Assembly: GCA_964448715.1 (NCBI GenBank)
Contig: CAYUWX010000007.1
Location: 1-21,144 of the forward strand
Origin: JABIBT01 sp964448715
GTDB taxonomy: Archaea; Nanobdellota; Nanobdellia; SCGC-AAA011-G17; PNOQ01
Direction: 5' to 3'
Length of the DNA: 21,144 bases
The position numbers and the translations under genes are program-made. Positions 12,623 through 19,317 of this stretch are shown here, in pieces. Position 1 is the stretch's first letter, and every line of letters starts with the position of its first letter. A model generated the notes under the pieces. The model saw nothing but the letters and a program-made list of their open reading frames with translations, was not told the origin of the DNA and did not search any database.

Positions 12623-14511
12623 AAAGATTTCATAAAGATTATAATAATGGAATGGACAGTAGTTTTAGCATGCATTTTGGAGAATTAGGTTGGACTACTA
12701 ATCCTCAATCTGCAGATCAAATTAGTGAATTAGGCAATAGACTTAATGAGGGTGTTAAAAATGTAGAAGTTGGTGCCCTTAGTCAAGATATTTTTGGTTC
12801 TATTCCCGCTCAACATATGAATGAAATGAGAAGATTATCTAAATTAACTGATACTCGATTATCTGTTCATGCCCCCTTAACTGATCCTGCAGGTTTTTCC
12901 CAACAAGGGTGGGGAGAACATGAAAGGAAAATGGCTGAGCAAGAATTTAAAGATGTTATAGATAGATCTTATCAATTAGATCCAGATGGAAATATTCCTG
13001 TTAATTTTCATTCTTCCGGAGGGGGAGTTCCTGCCGCAATTTGGGAGAAAAAGGAGAAAGATGAAAAAGAAGGTAAACAACTTATGACAGTTGTTAATAC
13101 TGAAACTGGAGAGATTAAACCTTTACGTAAAGAAGAAATTGATTGGTTAACTAGTGATAAAAAAGAATTAACTCCTGAAGGAAGATTAGAAAGTTTAAAT
13201 GATTCTTCATGGGAACAACAAAAAATGGGATTTTTAAGTCTTCAAAAACAAAAAGAAGAAACAAATAAATTACATAATGATTGGAGACTTCATAGTCAAG
13301 AAGGGAGAAGACTTTTGGATTTAGAAATGCGACAAAGAGAAGGTACTAAATTGAGTCAAGAAGAACAAGTTGCATTACATCAGTTTAGACAAACGGATAA
13401 GAGATATGATGATCAAAAAGAACAATTTGATTCTTTTATGATGTCTCATTTAAATGATATTTATAATAATTGGTCAAGAAGTTATAAACCTAAAACTGAA
13501 GAAGAAAAATGGTTATATAAACAAAAAAGAAAGGAATTAGAGCACATATCAAAAAAGTATAAGGAACAAATAAAAATACAGAAAGATACCAGTCATAAAT
13601 TTAGTAATTGGTTGAATAAAAATAAAAATAAAAATGATAAAGAAATAATGGAACATCGTAAAAAAATTTTAGAAAAGATGAGTCAAAAGATTAAATCTAA
13701 GGGAGAAGTAACTCCTGAATTAATTTCAAATTCTATTATTGATTTACCGACCCCTGAACTGTATCGTCCTGTTGATGATGTTGCTGCTGAAAAAGCAGCA
13801 GAAACTTTTGCTAATGTTGCAATGCATGGATATAATAAATATACAAAAAAAGGTAAAAATGCACCATTAATTACTGTAGAAAATGTTTATCCTGAATGGA
13901 CTTTATCTCGTGCCGATTCTTTGAAAAAAATGATTGTTGATTCAAAAAAACAATTTGTAGATAAATTAGTGAAAAAGGAAAATATTGATAAGGATAGGGC
14001 AAAAAAAATTGCTGAAAAAGCGATGGGTGTTACTTGGGATGTTGGTCATATTAATATGTTAAGAAAATATGGGTATACTAAAGAAGATATTGCAAAGGAA
14101 GCTAAAAAAATTGCAAAACATGTAAAACATTTACATCTTACTGATAATTTTGGATATGCAGATACTCATTTAGCTCTGGGAATGGGTAATGTTCCTATAA
14201 AAGAACAAGTTGAAGCTATTGAAAAAGCAGGATTTGAAGGTAGATCTATTGTTGAAGGTGGAGGAATGTTTCAACATTTTAAAACTGGCCCAATACCTAA
14301 TACTGTCGAAGGATTAAATAGTCCGTTTTATTCTTATGATCAAGGTCCCAGTTGGACAGATGTAAGAGATATTTATTCATCATACTTATTTGGTTATGGA
14401 GATATTTTACCTGAACAACATTTTAAAACTCAAGGGGCAGGTTTTTCAATGTTGCCCAAAGAATTGGGTGGTCAAACTGGTGGGGGAGATAAAGGTAATT
14501 TTGCCCAATAA
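12616..14511 (+). CDS. Endonuclease IV-like (AP endonuclease 2 superfamily) TIM barrel with large helical insertion
   Basis: A 631-residue protein whose two ends form a xylose-isomerase-like/Endo IV TIM barrel. All nine metal-ligand positions of E. coli Endo IV seem to have counterparts in order: His85 (SVHAP), His132 (VNFHSSG), Glu422 (VENVYPEW), Asp475 and His478 (WDVGH), His507 (HLHLTD), Asp516 and His518 (ADTHL), and Glu547 (IVEGG). Endo IV has about 36 residues between the second and third ligands; here there are about 290. The extra part, roughly residues 138-390, is a Lys/Glu/Gln-rich, probably coiled-coil insertion. A C-terminal extension past 560 ends in a Gly-rich tail. The chemistry could be AP-site cleavage or sugar isomerisation; the nine ligands favour the first. 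Met13 (12652) is an alternative start. Confidence 0.82.
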   Translation: MVERFHKDYNNGMDSSFSMHFGELGWTTNPQSADQISELGNRLNEGVKNVEVGALSQDIFGSIPAQHMNEMRRLSKLTDTRLSVHAPLTDPAGFSQQGWGEHERKMAEQEFKDVIDRSYQLDPDGNIPVNFHSSGGGVPAAIWEKKEKDEKEGKQLMTVVNTETGEIKPLRKEEIDWLTSDKKELTPEGRLESLNDSSWEQQKMGFLSLQKQKEETNKLHNDWRLHSQEGRRLLDLEMRQREGTKLSQEEQVALHQFRQTDKRYDDQKEQFDSFMMSHLNDIYNNWSRSYKPKTEEEKWLYKQKRKELEHISKKYKEQIKIQKDTSHKFSNWLNKNKNKNDKEIMEHRKKILEKMSQKIKSKGEVTPELISNSIIDLPTPELYRPVDDVAAEKAAETFANVAMHGYNKYTKKGKNAPLITVENVYPEWTLSRADSLKKMIVDSKKQFVDKLVKKENIDKDRAKKIAEKAMGVTWDVGHINMLRKYGYTKEDIAKEAKKIAKHVKHLHLTDNFGYADTHLALGMGNVPIKEQVEAIEKAGFEGRSIVEGGGMFQHFKTGPIPNTVEGLNSPFYSYDQGPSWTDVRDIYSSYLFGYGDILPEQHFKTQGAGFSMLPKELGGQTGGGDKGNFAQ

Positions 14512-14519
14512 TCAATAAA

Positions 14520-14528
14520 TATTTAAAG
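14520..14528 (+). promoter_or_regulatory. Putative TATA box of the 277-aa nucleotidyltransferase
   Basis: TATTTAAAG is centred about 40 nt before the start codon in the 52-base gap after the TIM-barrel gene. It would give a leader of about 15 nt carrying an SD site, so this gene may be transcribed both alone and by read-through. Confidence 0.45.
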
Positions 14529-14554
14529 GATAAAAATTAAAAATTAAAATAAAG

Positions 14555-14560
14555 GGTGAT
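14555..14560 (+). promoter_or_regulatory. Shine-Dalgarno site fixing a TTG start
   Basis: GGTGAT pairs with the distal part of the archaeal anti-SD sequence (AUCACC) and ends 3 nt before TTG 14564. In the full GGAGGTGAT register this equals 7 nt from GGAGG, the normal spacing. It supports the TTG start. Confidence 0.65.
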
Positions 14561-14563
14561 AGA

Positions 14564-15397
14564 TTGGTTGTAAAAAAGAAAAAGTCTGTTAAAAAATTTG
14601 AAACTGATAAAGATATTGCATATGATTTTGCAATTCGAGCTTCTAAAAAATTTAAAGAAGTAATTAAATCTATAGTTTTATTTGGTAGTGTTGCTAAGGA
14701 TGAAACTAAAAAAGGTTCAGATATAGATATTGTAATTATTATTGATGATTGTGTAATTAATTGGGATCAAGAATTAATTGCATGGTATAGGCAAGAATTA
14801 ACAAATTTGATGAGTGAACAAAAATATAAAAAAGAATTACATTTGACTACTGTTACTCTCTCTACATTTATGGAAGAAGTTAGAATGGGTGAACCGGCAG
14901 TTATAAATATGTTAAGATATGGTGAATCATTAATTGATTTAGGTGGATTTTTTAATCCATTAAAAGTTTTATTAGCTAAGGGAAAAATAAGGCCTACTAC
15001 TGAATCTATTTTTATAACTTTGAGAAGATCACCTATGCATATTGCAAAGGCAAAAATGGATATTGTTGCTTCTATAGAAAATGTTTATTGGTCAATGGTA
15101 GATAGTTCTCATGCAATGTTAATGGCTGCAAATCAAGTTCCACCTAGTCCTGAACATATTGGTGAAATGTTAGATGAATTATTTGTTAGAAGAAAAATTT
15201 TAGATAAAAAATATGTTGAATGGTATAAAGAACTTTATGATTTAGCCCATGATGTAATGCATGGAAATGTTAAATTTATTTCTGGAAGAGATATAGATCA
15301 TCATATTGGTCGTGTTGAACAATTTGAGAAAGTTAGTAGAAAAATAACTGCTAGATTAATTAAAGATAAAAAAATAATAAAAGTAGAGAAAAAATAA
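14564..15397 (+). CDS. Nucleotidyltransferase (Pol beta superfamily) with HEPN-like C-terminal domain
   Basis: The 277-residue protein begins with a basic tail and a minimal nucleotidyltransferase fold: VLFGSVAKDETKKGSDIDIVI with Gly41-Ser42 and Asp53/Asp55 as metal ligands. At the strand where the third Asp is usual, the sequence is ELHLTTVTL, so His93 may occupy that place. Residues about 150-255 are helical and HEPN-like (VYWSMVDSSHAMLMAANQVPPSP, then LYDLAHDVMHG), but the R-x4-6-H ribonuclease motif is absent. The C-terminal two thirds align by eye with the 587-aa protein at 19318-21081. It may transfer NMP to RNA or protein, or act as a regulator; no substrate is evident. It follows the TIM-barrel gene and ends 2 bases from a convergent gene. 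Confidence 0.85.
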   Translation: MVVKKKKSVKKFETDKDIAYDFAIRASKKFKEVIKSIVLFGSVAKDETKKGSDIDIVIIIDDCVINWDQELIAWYRQELTNLMSEQKYKKELHLTTVTLSTFMEEVRMGEPAVINMLRYGESLIDLGGFFNPLKVLLAKGKIRPTTESIFITLRRSPMHIAKAKMDIVASIENVYWSMVDSSHAMLMAANQVPPSPEHIGEMLDELFVRRKILDKKYVEWYKELYDLAHDVMHGNVKFISGRDIDHHIGRVEQFEKVSRKITARLIKDKKIIKVEKK

Positions 15398-15399
15398 AT

Positions 15400-16101
15400 T
15401 TATTCTTCTCTGTTTAGATATAAACTTGCTGTAGCAACTGCCTTATGTTTATCATCTTCAATTGAGATTAAAGATTCTTTTATATAATCAGTTAATTTTA
15501 CAGTATTAAAAGTTTCATCTTCGTTTGAAAATAATTCTTTTAATTTTTTAGTTTTTATATCTTCAAAATTATTACCCATAAAATCTAATAATCCTTCTTT
15601 ATTTGACCCATATTGAACTGCTGCACCAATAGTTTGTTTCCAATTATCTGGTGTGATTTGTAAAACAAAATTTGCTAATTGATTGTATTTATTTGGATCA
15701 TTAGAATTATTTAATTGATGAATTTGAACTAATTCTAAATGAGTTTTTGAAATACCTCTGTCTTCATAATCCATAACAGGATTTGTAACTTTTAATTTTC
15801 CAAAAGTTCCTTCAGTATCATTTGTTACAGCATATTCTGATACTTCTCCAATAAAATCATTAGTAGATAATGTTACTAAATCTTCTAATTTATGTTTTGA
15901 AGCTTCATTAATTGCTGTTTGTCTTATTCTGAATTCAGATCCATCACCTTCTGTAAAATAATTAGTAGGTAATCCTTCTATTTCTTCAGAATTTAATAGA
16001 TTTCCAATATTTTCACCTTCAAGATATTCTCTATCTTGTGCAGCTTTTTGATATTCGAAAAAACTATTTGCTAAATTTTCATAATTTGTAAGTATTGGCA
16101 T
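15400..16101 (-). CDS. Hypothetical protein, 233 aa, acidic
   Basis: No family was recognised. The product is soluble, with no signal peptide or membrane helix, and is rich in Asn, Glu, Asp and Thr. It has predicted helices at the start (YENLANSFFEYQKAAQDREYL) and end (HKAVATASLYLNREE), and an aromatic PDNWKQTIGAAVQYG segment in the middle. The frame is open to 16143, but AAGGAGGT at 16108-16115 lies 6 nt before ATG 16099-16101, fixing MPILTNYEN as the N-terminus. It has a TATA box that overlaps the end of ppsA, so it can be expressed separately from PEP synthase. The strong SD site suggests substantial expression. It converges on the 277-aa nucleotidyltransferase gene with a 2-base gap. Confidence 0.72.
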   Translation of the reverse strand: MPILTNYENLANSFFEYQKAAQDREYLEGENIGNLLNSEEIEGLPTNYFTEGDGSEFRIRQTAINEASKHKLEDLVTLSTNDFIGEVSEYAVTNDTEGTFGKLKVTNPVMDYEDRGISKTHLELVQIHQLNNSNDPNKYNQLANFVLQITPDNWKQTIGAAVQYGSNKEGLLDFMGNNFEDIKTKKLKELFSNEDETFNTVKLTDYIKESLISIEDDKHKAVATASLYLNREE

Positions 16102-16107
16102 TTTAAT

Positions 16108-16115
16108 ACCTCCTT
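16108..16115 (-). promoter_or_regulatory. Strong Shine-Dalgarno site of the 233-aa gene
   Basis: The minus strand reads AAGGAGGT, 6 nt before the ATG at 16101. It is one of the two best SD matches in the window and decides the start of this gene. Confidence 0.8.
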
Positions 16116-16141
16116 TTGTTGTTATTTTTAGGTAGTTACAC

Positions 16142-16150
16142 ATTTATAAA
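16142..16150 (-). promoter_or_regulatory. TATA box of the 233-aa gene at the end of ppsA
   Basis: The minus strand reads TTTATAAAT, centred about 45 nt before the ATG and covering the ppsA stop codon. The predicted leader is about 20 nt and contains the SD site. Confidence 0.6.
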
Positions 16151-18447
16151 CCTTTCTCTTTTTCTATTTTTGCTACTAATTCACGTATTTTATTAACTGC
16201 ATCTAAATTTACAGATATAGAATCAATTCCAATTTCAGTTAAATATTTTGCCATATCTTCATTTGAACCTGCTTGTCCACAAATACTTGATTGAACTTTA
16301 TATTTTTGAGCAGTTTTTACTACTTTTTTTATCATTCTAAGTACTGCTGGATTCATTGCATTGTATAAATCTTGTACTTCTGCATTATTTCTATCTACTG
16401 CTAAAGTAAATTGAGTTAAATCATTTGAACCAATACTTAAGAATTTTATTTGTTCATCTTTACATATTTCGTGAATAATAAAACATGCTGCAGGAGTTTC
16501 TATCATTACCCCTAAATCAACATCTTCCATGTTTAATTCTTTGAGAATTTCTTTTGTTTTTATTATTTGGTCTAAGTGAGAAACCATAGGTAACATAATT
16601 GCTAAATTTTTATGCCCCCCTTCTCTTAAGTTTTTAATTGCCTTTAATTCTGCTTTTAATAATCTTGGTTCCTTTAACCCTTTTCTAATTCCGTGCATTC
16701 CCATCATAGGATTGCTTTCATTTGGTTCGTTTTCTCCACCATCTAGTTCTCTATATTCATCTGATCTAATATCTGAAGTTCTAATCCAAATTGGTTTATT
16801 TTCAAAATTAATGGCTATTTTTTCAATATCTTTTTCTAATAAATTAGTATATTCTTCATCTTTATTTTCTTTGATAAATTTAGATGGATGAATTTTATTT
16901 TGGGCAATTATAAATTCTATTCTGAGTAACCCTATCCCATCTGGTTTTAGTAATTTAGCTTTTTCTACTAAATCAGGCATATCTAAATTAACTTTAATTT
17001 TTGTTTTAGTTTCGGGAATATGTTCTGGGGCCCTTATTTCTATTTTTTGTTCTACTTTTGTAAATCCTTTGTAAACTTTCCCTTCTGCCCCATTAACAGT
17101 AATTTGTTGTCCTTCGTGTAATTTTTGTGTTGCTTCTTTTGTTCCCACGATTGCAGGAATTCCCATTTCTCTTGAAACAATTGCAGCATGGCAAGAAGAA
17201 CCTCCTTCATCTGTAACAATTGCTGAAGCTTTTTTCATAGAAGGAACATAATCAGGATTTGTCATTTTTGCAACTAAAACATCTCCTTCTTGAATTTTTT
17301 GTAAATCTTCTAAACCATGCACTATTTTTACTGTACCTGAACCAATTCCTGGTGAGGCAGATATTCCAGATAAAATTAAATTTTCTTCTTTTATTTCTTT
17401 TGATTCTTCTGAAGTTGTTTCTACTTTTTTTTCAATTTGTTTTATTGTTGTTATTGGTCTAGTTTGAACTATGTAAATATTATTATCTTCTATGGCAAAT
17501 TCTATATCTTGCGGAGATTTATAGTGATCTTCTATTTGCAATGCAATATATGAAAGTTTTTTTATTTCTTCTTCTGTTAAAACTTGAGAATTAGCCTTTT
17601 CATCAGGTAATATTCTTTTTGTTGTTCTCCCAGTATTTGAATCTCTATATAGCATCCATTCTTTTTTATTTACTGTAATATTTTTTATTTTTAGTTCTTC
17701 TTTGTTTATTTTATATTGATCGGGGGAAATTGAACCTGAAACTACTGCATCCCCTAATCCGTACGTAGCTTCAATTAAAATTTCTTTTTCATTAGTGGTA
17801 GGATTTATTGTAAACATAACTCCTGCTTTTGAAGAATTAATCATTTTTTGAATTACTACTGCAATATAAACTTTTGAATGTTCAAAATTATTTTTTTCCC
17901 TATAATAAATTGCTCTTGCAGTATACAGTGATGCCCAACATTGGTGTACTGCTTGTAATACTTGTTCTGGCCCTTTTATATTAAGATATGTTTCTTGTTG
18001 TCCTGCAAATGATGCAGATGGTAAATCTTCTGCTGTTGCACTTGAACGAACGGCTACAAAAGGATTATCTCTTCCTGCTTTAATAAATTGCAATGCTGAA
18101 GGTGCTTGATTTATTAAATCATGATTTATATTGAGATTAGAATAGGATTTTATTATATCTTTTTTAATATCTTGAGGTATTGGAACCGATAAAATTATAT
18201 TTTGTATTTTTTCAGCAGTTTCTTTTAATTGTTTGGTATCCTCTATATTTAAAATTTTTAAAGCTTGATTGATTTCATGTTGTATTCCTGTTCTTTCTAA
18301 AAATAATTTATAAGTATCTGCTGTAACTACGAATGCATTAGGTATGGGAAGATTTGCATTAAACATTTCCCCTAAATTTGCTCCTTTTCCTCCAACTTTT
18401 GGAATTGAATTTTTAGAAATATCTTTTAACCATAATATATTTGACAT
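16144..18447 (-). CDS. ppsA: Phosphoenolpyruvate synthase (pyruvate, water dikinase)
   Basis: Converts pyruvate, ATP and water to PEP, AMP and phosphate, the entry step of gluconeogenesis from pyruvate. The 767 residues are close to the family's 790. An N-terminal ATP-grasp domain starts with KVGGKGANLGEM (17-28) and includes VAVRSSATAEDLPSASFAGQQ (131-151). The phospho-histidine domain has TDEGGSSCHAAIVSRE with His420 as the swivelling phosphocarrier. The C-terminal PEP-utilising TIM barrel has IETPAA, SIGSNDLTQFTLAVDRNN and SICGQAGS with catalytic Cys723. Between the second and third domains lies a short Glu/Lys linker (about 338-356). GAGGTGA stands 4 nt before the ATG, after a TATA box. 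Pyruvate phosphate dikinase is less likely because its longer N-domain is missing. Confidence 0.96.
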   Translation of the reverse strand: MSNILWLKDISKNSIPKVGGKGANLGEMFNANLPIPNAFVVTADTYKLFLERTGIQHEINQALKILNIEDTKQLKETAEKIQNIILSVPIPQDIKKDIIKSYSNLNINHDLINQAPSALQFIKAGRDNPFVAVRSSATAEDLPSASFAGQQETYLNIKGPEQVLQAVHQCWASLYTARAIYYREKNNFEHSKVYIAVVIQKMINSSKAGVMFTINPTTNEKEILIEATYGLGDAVVSGSISPDQYKINKEELKIKNITVNKKEWMLYRDSNTGRTTKRILPDEKANSQVLTEEEIKKLSYIALQIEDHYKSPQDIEFAIEDNNIYIVQTRPITTIKQIEKKVETTSEESKEIKEENLILSGISASPGIGSGTVKIVHGLEDLQKIQEGDVLVAKMTNPDYVPSMKKASAIVTDEGGSSCHAAIVSREMGIPAIVGTKEATQKLHEGQQITVNGAEGKVYKGFTKVEQKIEIRAPEHIPETKTKIKVNLDMPDLVEKAKLLKPDGIGLLRIEFIIAQNKIHPSKFIKENKDEEYTNLLEKDIEKIAINFENKPIWIRTSDIRSDEYRELDGGENEPNESNPMMGMHGIRKGLKEPRLLKAELKAIKNLREGGHKNLAIMLPMVSHLDQIIKTKEILKELNMEDVDLGVMIETPAACFIIHEICKDEQIKFLSIGSNDLTQFTLAVDRNNAEVQDLYNAMNPAVLRMIKKVVKTAQKYKVQSSICGQAGSNEDMAKYLTEIGIDSISVNLDAVNKIRELVAKIEKEKGL

Positions 18448-18451
18448 AGTT

Positions 18452-18458
18452 TCACCTC
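18452..18458 (-). promoter_or_regulatory. Shine-Dalgarno site of ppsA
   Basis: The minus strand reads GAGGTGA, 4 nt before the ppsA ATG, a 7-base match to the anti-SD sequence. It supports this start. Confidence 0.75.
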
Positions 18459-18480
18459 TTAGTTTTGAAACTTAAAAGAG

Positions 18481-18490
18481 TTATATAAAT
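18481..18490 (-). promoter_or_regulatory. TATA box of ppsA
   Basis: The minus strand reads ATTTATATAA, centred about 38 nt before the ATG in the 56-base gap after the L10e gene. The predicted leader is about 12 nt and holds the SD site. Confidence 0.6.
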
Positions 18491-18503
18491 GTTTTGTTAG
18501 AAT

Positions 18504-19019
18504 TTATTCTATTTCTATATAAATTTTTCCAGGTATTCTTGATTTTGTTTTTTCTAATGCTTTTTTTGCAAAATCTAAACCTTCTTCAGTACAATGAACT
18601 GTAAAAATAGTTGATCCTTTTTTTAATTGTGCCGCTGAACCCATTGCTTTTCCAAATGCGTGTTTCATTCCGGACTGCATTCTATCTGCACCTGCCCCTG
18701 TAAGCATTTTATTTTCTCTTAAAATATGATGGGGAAATGGATTGATTATAAATCTATATCCTTTTGCTCCGAATCTTCCTTGTAATTGCCTATTAACTAA
18801 TGTTCTACATGATTCTAATGCATTATGTCTTATTTGAAATTTATCTTTTGAAATAACTTTAATTTTTTTAGGAAATTTCTTTTTTAAATCCCCCATATGA
18901 AATTTAACTATTTTAGTTACTGGAACTGCTTTAATGAATCCTTTTCTTCTATATTTGGATTTCCTAGTATATGCCCTGGTTACTTTTTTGTATGCTGTTC
19001 CTTTTCTTAATTGTGCCAT
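18504..19019 (-). CDS. rpl10e: Large-subunit ribosomal protein L10e (L16 family)
   Basis: Archaeal counterpart of bacterial L16, contacting tRNA in the 50S subunit. The 171 residues match the family: a basic N-terminus with the AYTRKSKYRRKGFIKAVP stretch, the VKFHMGD segment, RHNALESCRTLVNRQL (about 64-79), GYRFIINPFPHHILRENKM with the invariant P-H-H-hydrophobic-RENK loop, then TGAGADRMQSGMKHAFGKAMGSAA. All are strongly diagnostic. It starts 2 bases after the L35Ae stop, so the two form a ribosomal pair transcribed from the TATA box before L35Ae. No length anomaly is seen. Confidence 0.97.
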   Translation of the reverse strand: MAQLRKGTAYKKVTRAYTRKSKYRRKGFIKAVPVTKIVKFHMGDLKKKFPKKIKVISKDKFQIRHNALESCRTLVNRQLQGRFGAKGYRFIINPFPHHILRENKMLTGAGADRMQSGMKHAFGKAMGSAAQLKKGSTIFTVHCTEEGLDFAKKALEKTKSRIPGKIYIEIE

Positions 19020-19021
19020 TT

Positions 19022-19279
19022 TTATTCAATTTTAACTTTTGTTCCTAAAGCTTGTCCAGGAAGACCTTTTTCAAATTTTGCTCTTACTGAACCCTTATTT
19101 CCATGTTCTTTTAGTATAGTTCCTTTTATTAATTTTTTTGAAGGGGTTTCCCAAGAAATTGTTTTTTTCAATAATTCTTTAGCATTTTTTTTTGAGTCAA
19201 TTCCCTCTATTTTTATGATTACTTGATTAGGATATTGAGTTTTATGGCTTCCCCTATAGTTTGTAATTATTCCTTCCAT
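19022..19279 (-). CDS. rpl35ae: Large-subunit ribosomal protein L35Ae
   Basis: The 85-residue product is a short beta-barrel protein of the archaeal/eukaryotic large subunit. Its signature elements are GIITNYRGSHKTQYPNQ at the N-terminus, then the KLIKGTILKEHGNKGSVRAKFEKGLPG region with the HGN-x-G-x-VRAKF core, and a final VKIE. Family lengths are about 85-110, so this is at the compact end. A TATA box lies 27 nt upstream of the ATG, predicting a leaderless mRNA shared with rpl10e, which follows after 2 bases. Confidence 0.94.
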   Translation of the reverse strand: MEGIITNYRGSHKTQYPNQVIIKIEGIDSKKNAKELLKKTISWETPSKKLIKGTILKEHGNKGSVRAKFEKGLPGQALGTKVKIE

Positions 19280-19301
19280 TGTTAGTTTTTGAGAAAAAGA
19301 T

Positions 19302-19311
19302 TTATTTATAA
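19302..19311 (-). promoter_or_regulatory. TATA box of rpl35ae-rpl10e
   Basis: The minus strand reads TTATAAATAA, centred about 27 nt before the rpl35ae ATG in the 38-base gap after the 587-aa gene. It is a leaderless promoter by spacing. Confidence 0.65.
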
Positions 19312-19317
19312 GGTTTT

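Noticed and set aside
14564..15397. Classical MNT-HEPN toxin-antitoxin pair
   Set aside because: Both parts are in one polypeptide, the R-x4-6-H ribonuclease motif is missing from the HEPN-like part, and no separate small partner gene is adjacent.
16102..16143. 14-residue upstream extension of the 233-aa protein
   Set aside because: The strong SD at 16108-16115 lies inside it and points to ATG 16101; the TATA box also overlaps it.
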